A stretch of DNA of 64,000 nt from Reclinomonas americana ATCC 50394 (Eukaryota; Jakobida; Jakobea; Jakobida), in assembly GCA_048213135.1 (NCBI GenBank), contig PS015010.1:186001-250000 (forward strand), read 5' to 3'. The notes under the pieces were generated by a model. The model had not been told where the DNA came from, did not search any database, and saw only the letters and a list, made by a program, of their open reading frames with translations. Numbering within the stretch: the stretch's first letter is position 1; each line of letters starts with the position of its first letter. The position numbers and the translations under genes are program-made. Of the stretch, positions 23,636 through 31,251 are shown one piece after another.

Positions 23636-25573
23636 ATGAAAAGATCAGCACAGCTATTGCTGGCCGTTGTAATGGGAATGGGCACGCTTAAAGCCCAGCC
23701 CGACCGGTGGCAGCAGAAAGTGAACTATGTGATGAACATAGATATGAATGTAGCATCCAACCGCTTTACCGGTAAACAAAAACTGGTATACAGCAATAAT
23801 TCTCCCGATGTGCTGAAAAGGGTTTTTTATCACCTGTATTTCAATGCGTTCCAACCCAACAGCAGTATGGATGTACGCAGCCAGGAACTGGGTAAGGTGC
23901 TGGTAAACGGCCGCCCCGACTGGGATGGCCGCGTAAAGGACCGCATCTCCAAACTGAAACCCGAGGAGATCGGTTACCAGAAGATCATTTCCCTGAAAAT
24001 GAACGGCGTACCGCAACCTTTTACCGTGCGGGAAACCATACTTGAAGTAAACCTTACCCAACCTATTGCTCCTAAAAGCAAAGTAACCTTTGATATGGAG
24101 TTTGAGGCGCAGGTTCCCCTCCAGATCAGGCGCAGCGGCCGCGATAATCCTACCACCGGCGTCCGTTACAGCATGAGCCAGTGGTATCCTAAAATGTGTG
24201 AGTACGATTATGAAGGATGGCATCCCACGCCTTACATCGCCCGTGAATTTTATGGTGTTTGGGGCGATTATGACGTAACCATCAATATCGATAAACAATA
24301 CAAACTGGGTGGTACCGGTGTACTGGTCAATGCAAAAGACATTGGCTGGGGGTACGATACTCCCGGCAGCGAACTGAAACCAACGGTAACGGATAAACGC
24401 AGCTGGCATTTTGTTGGCAACAATGTACACGACTTTATGTGGGCAGCCGACCCGGAATACAAACACCTGGTACGCAAAATGCCGGGCGCTAATGGTACGG
24501 TACTGCATGTGCTGTACAATTACAAAGAAGACAGTCCTAAAAACGACAGCGCCTGGAATGTGGTAGCCGATGCAGCGGTAAAAGTCCTCCCTTTTATGGA
24601 AGCGCATTTTGGTAAATATCCTTACCCGCAGTACTCTTTTATACAGGGTGGCGACGGAGGTATGGAATATCCCATGGGTACGCTCATTATCGGCCCCAGC
24701 CTGGGTACGGTTTTTCATGAATGGATGCACAGCTGGTACCAGATGATGCTGGGCACCAACGAAAGCCTTTACGCATGGATGGATGAAGGTTTCACCAGTT
24801 ACGCCGATGACCTGATAACTGCTTTTTACCAGGATAAAACCAGCCTGCAGGGTATGCGGGAATCGCTGAAGGCCAACCCAAACAATAAACGTTTGCAGGA
24901 TATGGTGGACATACTCCCCGAGAACCACAGCAGTGCCTATGGCAGTTATTTTTCACTGGCCAAAAGTGGTTTTGAAGAACCCATGACCACGCACAGCGAT
25001 CATTATAATTCCAACTACGGCTACAGTACAGCAGCTTATTCCAAAGGAGAGGTATTCCTGGAGCAACTGGGTTATATCATTGGTGCGGCAGCCCGCGATA
25101 AAGTGTTACTGGAGTACTACCGGCTCTGGCGTTTCAAACATCCCAACAGCAATGATTTTATCCGCGTGGCGGAAAATGTGAGCAATATCCAGCTCGACTG
25201 GTACAGGGAATACTGGGTAAGCACCACCAAAACCATCGACTATGGTATTGACAGTCTCTGGGAAGAAGGCGGTGTATCCAGGATCAGGCTGAAAAGGATA
25301 GGACAGATGCCCATGCCTATTGACCTGCAGCTGACTTTCAGCGATGGCAGCAAAGAGCAGCACTATATTCCGCTGAACCTGATGTTTGGTGAAAAACCAG
25401 CTGAGGACGCCAGTGTTAAACGGGAAGTGCACGATGCCTGGAAATGGACACATCCCACTTATATCATCGAGATCAAACGCCGCCTTACGGAATTAAAAGT
25501 AGCAGAGATTGATCCGTCGAAACGAATGGCTGACCTCGACAGGAAAAATAACATACTAACACTGAACTGGTAA
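23636..25573 (+). CDS. Exported M1-family metallopeptidase
   Basis: From the ATG at 23636 the product has 645 residues. It begins with a signal peptide (~1-20, ending in Leu-Lys-Ala-Gln). The gluzincin motif His361-Glu-x-x-His365 and the third zinc ligand Glu384 (Asp-Glu-Gly-Phe) are present. The exopeptidase loop reads Gly-Gly-Met-Glu-Tyr-Pro in place of Gly-Ala-Met-Glu-Asn. It should be a periplasmic or surface aminopeptidase. A longer in-frame version from 23465 lacks conserved features. A TATATTCG box at 23612-23619 may be its -7 element. It is followed after 5 bp by a GNAT gene. Confidence 0.9.
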   Translation: MKRSAQLLLAVVMGMGTLKAQPDRWQQKVNYVMNIDMNVASNRFTGKQKLVYSNNSPDVLKRVFYHLYFNAFQPNSSMDVRSQELGKVLVNGRPDWDGRVKDRISKLKPEEIGYQKIISLKMNGVPQPFTVRETILEVNLTQPIAPKSKVTFDMEFEAQVPLQIRRSGRDNPTTGVRYSMSQWYPKMCEYDYEGWHPTPYIAREFYGVWGDYDVTINIDKQYKLGGTGVLVNAKDIGWGYDTPGSELKPTVTDKRSWHFVGNNVHDFMWAADPEYKHLVRKMPGANGTVLHVLYNYKEDSPKNDSAWNVVADAAVKVLPFMEAHFGKYPYPQYSFIQGGDGGMEYPMGTLIIGPSLGTVFHEWMHSWYQMMLGTNESLYAWMDEGFTSYADDLITAFYQDKTSLQGMRESLKANPNNKRLQDMVDILPENHSSAYGSYFSLAKSGFEEPMTTHSDHYNSNYGYSTAAYSKGEVFLEQLGYIIGAAARDKVLLEYYRLWRFKHPNSNDFIRVAENVSNIQLDWYREYWVSTTKTIDYGIDSLWEEGGVSRIRLKRIGQMPMPIDLQLTFSDGSKEQHYIPLNLMFGEKPAEDASVKREVHDAWKWTHPTYIIEIKRRLTELKVAEIDPSKRMADLDRKNNILTLNW

Positions 25574-25578
25574 TTGAT

Positions 25579-26100
25579 ATGAACATCATCATCCGCCCCA
25601 TCACTGCTGAAGATGTACCGGCACTGTCTGCTATGGCCAGGGAAACCTTTTACAAAACGTTTACCGGCACCTGCAGTGAAGAAGACATGCAGCAGTTCCT
25701 GGATAAGCATTATAATGAACAGCAACTGCTGAACGAAGTGACTATGGACAATAATCATTTCTTCTTCGCCGTGCTGGACGGAGAGCCTGTGGCGTACCTG
25801 CAATTCATGGAAGATTATTCAGGCCTTCCGCTGATGAAAAAATGGAAAGCACTGGAATTGAAAAGGATCTATGTGCTGGACAAATTCCATGGCCAGGGTA
25901 TTGCGCAGATGCTGATCGAATATTGTATTGACTTCGCGAAGAACAATGGCTACGAAGTAGTGTGGCTGGGTGTTTGGGAGCACAACCTTCGGGCACATAA
26001 ATTTTATGCCAAGTATGGATTTGAAGACTCAGGACATACACACGACTTCCCGATCGGTAACACACCACAGACCGATAACTGGCTCTGGAAATTTTTATAA
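25579..26100 (+). CDS. GNAT-family N-acetyltransferase
   Basis: The 173-residue product has the GNAT fold. Motif A (Leu-Lys-Arg-Ile-Tyr-Val-Leu, then Gly-Gln-Gly-Ile-Ala near residue 111-115) binds acetyl-CoA, and the Asn-x-x-Ala-x-x-Phe-Tyr-x-x-Tyr-Gly-Phe end lies near residue 137-149. The substrate cannot be predicted. It begins 5 bp after the M1 peptidase and probably shares its mRNA. A hairpin terminator follows. Confidence 0.85.
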   Translation: MNIIIRPITAEDVPALSAMARETFYKTFTGTCSEEDMQQFLDKHYNEQQLLNEVTMDNNHFFFAVLDGEPVAYLQFMEDYSGLPLMKKWKALELKRIYVLDKFHGQGIAQMLIEYCIDFAKNNGYEVVWLGVWEHNLRAHKFYAKYGFEDSGHTHDFPIGNTPQTDNWLWKFL

Positions 26101-26115
26101 GTTACAACAAACAAT

Positions 26116-26139
26116 AAACCCCGGAAACTACCGGGGTTT
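26116..26139. terminator. Bidirectional hairpin between convergent genes
   Basis: A perfect 9-bp stem (26116-26124 with 26131-26139), extendable with AT pairs, lies between the GNAT gene and the leftward response regulator. The T tracts on either side are short. Confidence 0.65.
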
Positions 26140-26172
26140 GTTATTGTGCTTGCGATTGGTTGTCGAAAATTT

Positions 26173-26811
26173 TTACCTGCCGAAATACTTGTTTACGGCT
26201 TCCACGCGGTTGCTGACGTGAAGCTTTTCATAAACATGGTATACGTGTTTGCGAACGGTTTCGGAACTGATGGAAAGTTTGTCGGAGATTTCTTTGTACA
26301 GCAGGCCGGTTGACAGCATCTCCAGTATCTCTCTTTCTCTTTTGGACAATACGTCCAGTACGGAGTCAACAGGTGCATTGGCGGGCTTGGTGTTCTGGAA
26401 TGCGGCCACTACCTTCCTGGCGATCTGGCTGCTCATGGGAGCACCGCCATCAATCAATTCACGTATGCCTTCCAGGAGTTTGGGCGGGGCTGTTTTTTTG
26501 AGGATATAGCCATTGGCACCGGCGCTGAGGGCTTCAAATATCTTCTCATCCTCGTCGTAAATGGTACACATCATGAAAAGGATCTCCGGGTGTATGGCTT
26601 TCAGCTCTCTTACAACTTCAATGCCACTGATGCCGCCCAGGCTGATGTCCATCAATACTACCTTAGGTGCAAGGATGGGTATTTTAACAAGGGCTTCTTC
26701 GCCGCTGATGCAGGAGCCGGCAAAACTATAATCTTCAGAGGAGGCGATGATCTCTTCCAGGGCCTGGCGGATATCGTGGTTGTCTTCTACAATTGCTACT
26801 GGGATCTTCAT
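26173..26811 (-). CDS. NarL/LuxR-type response regulator
   Basis: From the ATG at 26809-26811 the product has 212 residues. Residues 1-120 are a receiver domain with Glu9/Asp10, phosphoacceptor Asp55 and the Leu-Lys-Lys motif near residue 107. Residues ~145-210 are a LuxR helix-turn-helix (Leu-Ser-Lys-Arg-Glu-Arg-Glu-Ile-Leu and Ser-Ser-Glu-Thr-Val-Arg-Lys-His). It is a phosphorylation-dependent transcription factor. No histidine kinase is adjacent, so its partner and targets are unknown. The longer in-frame start at 26967 lies inside rsmG and was rejected. A palindrome sits 38 bp upstream. Confidence 0.93.
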   Translation of the reverse strand: MKIPVAIVEDNHDIRQALEEIIASSEDYSFAGSCISGEEALVKIPILAPKVVLMDISLGGISGIEVVRELKAIHPEILFMMCTIYDEDEKIFEALSAGANGYILKKTAPPKLLEGIRELIDGGAPMSSQIARKVVAAFQNTKPANAPVDSVLDVLSKREREILEMLSTGLLYKEISDKLSISSETVRKHVYHVYEKLHVSNRVEAVNKYFGR

Positions 26812-26848
26812 ATGGCGCAAATTTTCAGAAAAAATGGGAAACCAGCAA

Positions 26849-26863
26849 TACCACAAAGTGGTA
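26849..26863. promoter_or_regulatory. Perfect palindrome upstream of the response regulator
   Basis: TACCAC-AAA-GTGGTA is an uninterrupted inverted repeat in the 64-bp gap between rsmG and the response regulator gene. It could be an operator, perhaps for autoregulation. No promoter was firmly recognised. Confidence 0.4.
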
Positions 26864-26875
26864 AGTGTGCAAAAA

Positions 26876-27514
26876 TTATGAATAAGCGATATACAGGAGA
26901 TACTTCTCCTTAAAAAAATCTTCAGTAAAGATCTTTTCAATCTCCCAAACCATTGGTTTACAGCCACTCTCGAAAACTTCCTGTGTCAGGTCACCCCCTT
27001 TCAGGCAAATAAGCCCATTCGGCACAAAATGCCCCGGGTGCTGTTCTTTATACCGGCGGATGAGGGGCCTGCTCCAGCGCCAGAGATCATTGAGCGGGGC
27101 AACGGCCCTGGAGATCACGGTGTCAAATTTCCTGTTCTTAATATCTTCAGCCCGGCTGTGCTGTACGGTCACATTATCCAGCCCGATGGCTTCGGCGATA
27201 CCGCTCACCACTTTCAGCTTTTTATTGATACTGTCTACCAGGTGAAAATGGGTTTCGGGGAAAAAGATGGCCATGGGAATACCCGGAAAACCGCCGCCGC
27301 AACCCAGGTCCATCACCTCCATACCGGGCATGAACTCAAATTGCGTGGCTATAGCCAGGGAATGGAGCACATGATGCTCGTAGAAATGGTCCATGTCCTT
27401 ACGGGAAATGACATTGATCTTGGTATTCCAGTCGGCATACAATTCTTTCAGGGCCGACAGTTGCTGTAACTGCCGGTCGGAGAACTGGTCAAAATAGCTT
27501 TTTATTATTTCCAC
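26876..27514 (-). CDS. rsmG: 16S rRNA (guanine(527)-N7)-methyltransferase
   Basis: The 212-residue product matches RsmG (GidB). The SAM-binding motif Val-Met-Asp-Leu-Gly-Cys-Gly-Gly-Gly-Phe-Pro-Gly-Ile-Pro lies near residue 68-81, the Val-Ile-Ser-Arg-Ala-Val-Ala-Pro segment near 137, and an N-terminal Leu-Asn-x-Lys-like helix (Asp-Trp-Asn-Thr-Lys-Ile-Asn-Val-Ile-Ser) near 27-37. It methylates G527 of 16S rRNA. Its start overlaps the end of the upstream glycosyltransferase by 10 bp, so the two are likely co-translated. Confidence 0.94.
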   Translation of the reverse strand: MEIIKSYFDQFSDRQLQQLSALKELYADWNTKINVISRKDMDHFYEHHVLHSLAIATQFEFMPGMEVMDLGCGGGFPGIPMAIFFPETHFHLVDSINKKLKVVSGIAEAIGLDNVTVQHSRAEDIKNRKFDTVISRAVAPLNDLWRWSRPLIRRYKEQHPGHFVPNGLICLKGGDLTQEVFESGCKPMVWEIEKIFTEDFFKEKYLLYIAYS

Positions 27515-28626
27515 GATGGCCTTGGTTTTTTGAACAGGGAAAAAGCAAAGATCAGGTAATAAAAAAACATCCAGATATCGATCAGTAAAAAATACGGGAA
27601 AAGGTCCTGTTCCTTCAATTTCTTCATCACGGGGAAAAAGATAAAGCCCTGCAGCAACACGCGGAAACCCAGCACCGCCAGCGGGTATTGCCAGCCATAA
27701 AAAACCAGGCTCAGTACGAAGAGGGGATAAAACAGGAAATGGGTTAAAGAATACAGCGATAAAAGGAACTGGTGTATGCCTTTATAATGTTTGGCCGTGC
27801 TGTAATGCCTGTTCTTCTGCCTAACCCATTCTTTCCAGTTTTTGGGGGCATGACTGAGGGTAAAACTTTCAGGATGAATGCTGATGGCCGTATTGTTGCG
27901 GGTGGCGGCCATGTTCACAAACAGGTCATCATCACCACTGGGAATATTGTTGTGTGCGGTAAAGCCTTTGTGCCGGAAGAAAAGATCTTTCCGGTAACTC
28001 AGGTTGCGGCCCACACCCATGTAGGGTTTGCCGGCCAGCGCATAAGACAGGTATTGCAATGCGGTATGAAAAGTTTCCCAGCGCACCATTTTATTCAGCC
28101 ATCCTTTCCGCTTGTGATAAGCACCATACCCCAGCACGATCTCTGTTTCAGGACCATAGGCTTCCTGCATCCTGCTGATCCAGAATTCACTTGCCGGAAC
28201 ACAGTCGGCATCGGTAAGCAGTACGATCTCGTATTTAGCCGTTTTGATACCCACGCTCAGCGGGAATTTTTTCCCGGGGATAAGTTTGGCTTCCTGCTTC
28301 AGTTCAATCACATGGAGTTGCTTGTAGGTTTTCTGGAACTCTTCCAGCAGGTATTTACTGTCGTCGAATGAGTTGTCGTTGACCACGATCACTTCGTGGG
28401 TGGTGCGGTATTCCTGTAATAAGGCTCCCGGCAGATTTTTCGCTAAATTTGCAGCTTCGTCGCGGGCACAGATGATCACGGATACAGGGTGTGTCTGGGA
28501 TGTGGACCTGGGCTTCGCTTTGTAGACCGCCAGCCTCAGAAAGAAAAAAAGGTAATAAAAAACCTGGACCAGGGCTACAAGGCAAAACGCGTAAAAAAGC
28601 AGTTGCCACCAATGGGTAAAATTCAT
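27505..28626 (-). CDS. Membrane-bound family 2 glycosyltransferase
   Basis: From the ATG at 28624-28626 the product has 373 residues. An N-terminal transmembrane helix (~10-35) is followed by a GT-A domain with Val-Ser-Val-Ile-Ile-Cys-Ala-Arg-Asp-Glu near 50 and the metal-binding Asp-Ala-Asp near residue 140. Further on come Gly-Asp-Asp-Asp-Leu-Phe-Val-Asn and an Arg-Gln-Lys-Asn-Arg-His-Tyr segment in the place of the processive Gln-x-x-Arg-Trp motif. Three hydrophobic helices close the protein. It probably moves a sugar to a lipid or polysaccharide. A longer in-frame start overlaps tgt on the other strand and was rejected. Confidence 0.88.
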   Translation of the reverse strand: MNFTHWWQLLFYAFCLVALVQVFYYLFFFLRLAVYKAKPRSTSQTHPVSVIICARDEAANLAKNLPGALLQEYRTTHEVIVVNDNSFDDSKYLLEEFQKTYKQLHVIELKQEAKLIPGKKFPLSVGIKTAKYEIVLLTDADCVPASEFWISRMQEAYGPETEIVLGYGAYHKRKGWLNKMVRWETFHTALQYLSYALAGKPYMGVGRNLSYRKDLFFRHKGFTAHNNIPSGDDDLFVNMAATRNNTAISIHPESFTLSHAPKNWKEWVRQKNRHYSTAKHYKGIHQFLLSLYSLTHFLFYPLFVLSLVFYGWQYPLAVLGFRVLLQGFIFFPVMKKLKEQDLFPYFLLIDIWMFFYYLIFAFSLFKKPRPSWK

Positions 28627-28630
28627 TCGG

Positions 28631-28638
28631 CAAAAATA
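28631..28638 (-). promoter_or_regulatory. -7 box abutting the glycosyltransferase start
   Basis: On the minus strand TATTTTTG is followed by only four bases before the ATG. Transcription from this box would begin at or next to the start codon, giving a leaderless mRNA. Confidence 0.5.
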
Positions 28639-28692
28639 ACAGTAATCAGTAATAACATCATAGATTTTTAGTACCGCACGACCATTTTCATT

Positions 28693-29832
28693 ATGCCAAC
28701 ACTTTCTTTCGAACTGCAGCATACCGACACCATTACCAAGGCCCGGGCAGGCAGGATCACTACCGACCACGGGGAGATACTTACACCGATTTTTATGCCT
28801 GTGGGAACGGTGGGCAGCGTAAAAGCCGTTACGCAGCAACAGTTAAAAGAAGAGGTAAAGGCGCAGATAATCCTGGGTAACACGTACCACCTGTATCTGC
28901 GCCCCAAACTGGAAGTGCTGGAGGCTGCAGGCGGGCTGCATCGTTTCAATGGCTGGGACCGTCCCATCCTTACCGACAGTGGCGGATACCAGGTTTTTTC
29001 CTTATCCAATAACCGCAAACTCACCGAGGAAGGCGCCATATTTCAAAGCCATATCGACGGCAGCAAACACCTGTTCTCGCCGGAGAACGTTATGGATATA
29101 CAACGCACCATTGGGGGCGATATCATTATGGCTTTCGACGAATGCCCGCCTTACCCCAGCGACTATACCTACGCAAAAAAAAGTATGGAGCTTACGCACC
29201 GCTGGCTCGACAGGTGTATCGGGCGTTTTACGGAAACACCCGATAAGTATGGCTATACACAAAACCTCTTCCCGATCGTACAGGGCAGCACCTATAAAGA
29301 CCTGCGTACCGCCTCAGCGGAATACATCGCTTCCAAAGGAGCGCCGGGTAATGCCATTGGCGGACTCAGCGTAGGAGAGCCGGTTGAAGTGATGTACGAG
29401 TTTACCGAACTGTGCTGCGATATTTTACCGGCTGATAAACCCCGTTATCTTATGGGCGTGGGCACACCCTGGAACATACTGGAAGGCATAGACAGGGGCG
29501 TGGATATGTTCGACTGTGTAATGCCCACCCGCAACGGGCGCAACGCGATGCTGTTTACCAGCAAAGGCGTTATTAATATCGACAACAAGAAATGGGAAAA
29601 GGATTTTTCTCCTCTTGATGATGGTATCGACTGTCCCATGAGCAATTATTACAGCAAAGCCTATGTTCGTCACCTGATGAAAGCGGGCGAATACCTGGGC
29701 CTCACCATTGCCAGCGTGCATAACCTGGCTTTCTATCTCTGGCTGGTGGGCGAAGCGAGGAAACATATCCTGGCGGGTGACTTCCACAGCTGGAAAATAC
29801 AGATGGTGGAACAGCTGCAGCAACGCCTCTAG
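28693..29832 (+). CDS. tgt: tRNA-guanine transglycosylase (queuine tRNA-ribosyltransferase)
   Basis: The 379-residue TIM-barrel enzyme swaps guanine 34 for preQ1 in tRNAs with GUN anticodons. Motifs include Thr-Asp-Ser-Gly-Gly-Tyr-Gln-Val-Phe (proton-relay Asp) near 95, Met-Ala-Phe-Asp-Glu-Cys near 140, Gly-Gly-Leu-Ser-Val-Gly near 224 and the nucleophile region Asp-Met-Phe-Asp-Cys-Val near 270-275. The C-terminal zinc site is incomplete. Where the family has Cys-x-Cys-x-x-Cys, this protein keeps only one Cys (Asp-Cys-Pro-Met-Ser near 313) and the later His. It is divergent from the glycosyltransferase gene with a 66-bp gap. Confidence 0.95.
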   Translation: MPTLSFELQHTDTITKARAGRITTDHGEILTPIFMPVGTVGSVKAVTQQQLKEEVKAQIILGNTYHLYLRPKLEVLEAAGGLHRFNGWDRPILTDSGGYQVFSLSNNRKLTEEGAIFQSHIDGSKHLFSPENVMDIQRTIGGDIIMAFDECPPYPSDYTYAKKSMELTHRWLDRCIGRFTETPDKYGYTQNLFPIVQGSTYKDLRTASAEYIASKGAPGNAIGGLSVGEPVEVMYEFTELCCDILPADKPRYLMGVGTPWNILEGIDRGVDMFDCVMPTRNGRNAMLFTSKGVINIDNKKWEKDFSPLDDGIDCPMSNYYSKAYVRHLMKAGEYLGLTIASVHNLAFYLWLVGEARKHILAGDFHSWKIQMVEQLQQRL

Positions 29833-29876
29833 CGTTAGTCAACCGTTAACAAAAATCCGGTCTTGTGGCACAATAA

Positions 29877-29907
29877 TTGGAAAACAGGGGTGTTAATTTT
29901 ATATTTA
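29877..29907 (+). promoter_or_regulatory. Putative promoter of the OmpA-domain gene
   Basis: TTGG (29877-29880) and TATATTTA (29900-29907) are spaced 19 bp apart. The -7 box differs from TAnnTTTG only at the last base. The leader would be about 22 nt. Confidence 0.5.
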
Positions 29908-29933
29908 CCTAAATTACCTTTAAAACAGTTGAC

Positions 29934-30641
29934 ATGAAGCAGTTCTCTCTTTACGTCCTCCTGGCAGTAATGCTGCCTTTTATCGGTTCGGCACAGAATG
30001 GCACCCAGAATGCGGCATTGCCGAAAGATGCAGCGGTTGATGTGGTGATGACAGATTTCAAGAACAATATTCTTAACAACGAGATCGTCGTTTTTAAAAG
30101 CAATGCCAATGGTAAGGAATACCAGGGGCTGACAGACGATAACGGTAAATTCTCCATCCGCCTTCCGGCAGGAGCCAAGTACGAGATCTTTATCCTCGGA
30201 TTCAAAGACTCTACCAGTTACAACATACTTGATATTCCGGCGCTGGCACCCAATGCATCATATAAAGACGCATTCAAAGTGAATATCCAGCATATGCCGG
30301 CGAAGACCTTTGTACTCGACAACTGTAATTTCGAAACCAATAAAGCCACGCTTCAGCCTGAATCGTATACCGTACTGGATGAACTGGTGGCCTACCTGGT
30401 AAGAAAGGACGATGAAAGAATAGAAGTTGGCGGGCATACCGACAATGTGGGGTCTGCAAAAGCCAACCAGGTATTGTCTGAGGCACGTGCCAATTCTGTA
30501 AGAGCTTACCTGCTCACCAAAGGAATTGATCCGTCAAGGGTAACGGCAAAAGGCTACGGACTTACCCAGCCTATCGCCGATAATCGCAGCGCAGAAGGCA
30601 GGGCACAGAACAGGAGAACGGAAGTGAAAGTATTGGATTAA
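29934..30641 (+). CDS. OmpA-domain envelope protein
   Basis: The 235-residue product has a signal peptide at 1-21 ending in Gly-Ser-Ala-Gln. Residues ~35-110 resemble a carboxypeptidase-regulatory-like Ig fold (Gly-Leu-Thr-Asp-Asp-Asn-Gly-Lys-Phe). Residues ~120-235 are a canonical OmpA domain with the peptidoglycan-binding signature Gly-Gly-His-Thr-Asp-Asn-Val-Gly, Leu-Ser-Glu-Ala-Arg-Ala, Gly-Tyr-Gly and Asn-Arg-Arg-Thr-Glu-Val. It likely anchors an envelope complex to the wall. Unlike the OmpA-family protein at 8665, all the expected binding residues are present. Confidence 0.9.
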   Translation: MKQFSLYVLLAVMLPFIGSAQNGTQNAALPKDAAVDVVMTDFKNNILNNEIVVFKSNANGKEYQGLTDDNGKFSIRLPAGAKYEIFILGFKDSTSYNILDIPALAPNASYKDAFKVNIQHMPAKTFVLDNCNFETNKATLQPESYTVLDELVAYLVRKDDERIEVGGHTDNVGSAKANQVLSEARANSVRAYLLTKGIDPSRVTAKGYGLTQPIADNRSAEGRAQNRRTEVKVLD

Positions 30642-30750
30642 TGTGCGAAAATGTAAATGTGCGCATTTGCGATTTAAGCTGTTTATCCAGGGTAGCCTTA
30701 TTATTTTAGCGCTCCATTTCTTTTGCGTCTTTGCTCCTTTGCGTGAAATA
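30642..30750. other. Intergenic spacer
   Basis: No gene or clear terminator was recognised. It includes a first CTCCTTTGCGTGAAATA segment that is the tail of the 123-bp repeat unit that follows. Confidence 0.4.
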
Positions 30751-31034
30751 TAACCGCGAAGCAACAAAGGACGCAGAGATACGCTAAGTTTTTTGATTGA
30801 CTAGAATAGGGTACATGGTAATCGGCATAAAGTACCTTGCGGCATTGCTCCTTTGCGATCTTTGCGTGAAACATAACCGCAAAGCAACAAAGGACCCGTA
30901 GAAACGCTAAGTTTTTTGATTGACTAGAATAGGGTACATGGTAATCGGCATAAAGTACCTTGCGGCATTGCTCCTTTGCGATCTTTGCGTGAAATATAAC
31001 CGCGAAGCAACAAAGGACCCGTAGAAACGCTAAG
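30751..31034. repeat. 123-bp tandem repeat, about 2.3 copies
   Basis: Copies begin at 30751, 30874 and 30997 with TAACCGC and repeat every 123 bp; the third stops after ~38 bp. Each full unit ends with CTCCTTTGCGATCTTTGCG, which can pair with the CGCAAAG and CAAAGGA words at the start of the next unit. Copies 1 and 2 are nearly identical from GCTAAGTTTTTTGATT onward, so the duplication is recent. No open frame spans it. Confidence 0.85.
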
Positions 31035-31107
31035 CTGAATTCTATGAATTAAGATTCTCCTTTGCGTGAAACATTTCTTATTTAATATGGAAGATGGAAT
31101 AGTGAAT

Positions 31108-31124
31108 ATTGTTCCAGGAACAAT
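31108..31124. repeat. ATTGTTCC-A-GGAACAAT palindrome
   Basis: A perfect 8+1+8 inverted repeat. The same arms occur with a 3-base centre at 41195-41213, each time close to Ctttgcg/ctctgcg-type words. Confidence 0.6.
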
Positions 31125-31200
31125 GCGGAATAACGGAAAACAATGAGTTTGATCTTTTTGAATTTTTAATTTTGACTTTTGAATTGTAAACTCACCCAAT

Positions 31201-31231
31201 AAAAAATCCCGTCGTTTTAGCGACGGGATTT
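31201..31231 (-). terminator. Rho-independent terminator of rpsA
   Basis: An 11-bp stem (31204-31214 with 31221-31231) is followed on the minus strand by a T run (plus-strand A run at 31201-31206), about 20 bp after the rpsA stop. Confidence 0.88.
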
Positions 31232-31251
31232 ATATTTCAGACTATTTGATC

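Noticed and set aside
23654-24928. 424-residue leftward ORF
   Set aside because: It is antisense to the M1 peptidase with its intact zinc motif, and its own product has no recognisable domain.
30751-31034. CRISPR array
   Set aside because: The unit is 123 bp, repeated in full without variable spacers, and no cas gene is present.
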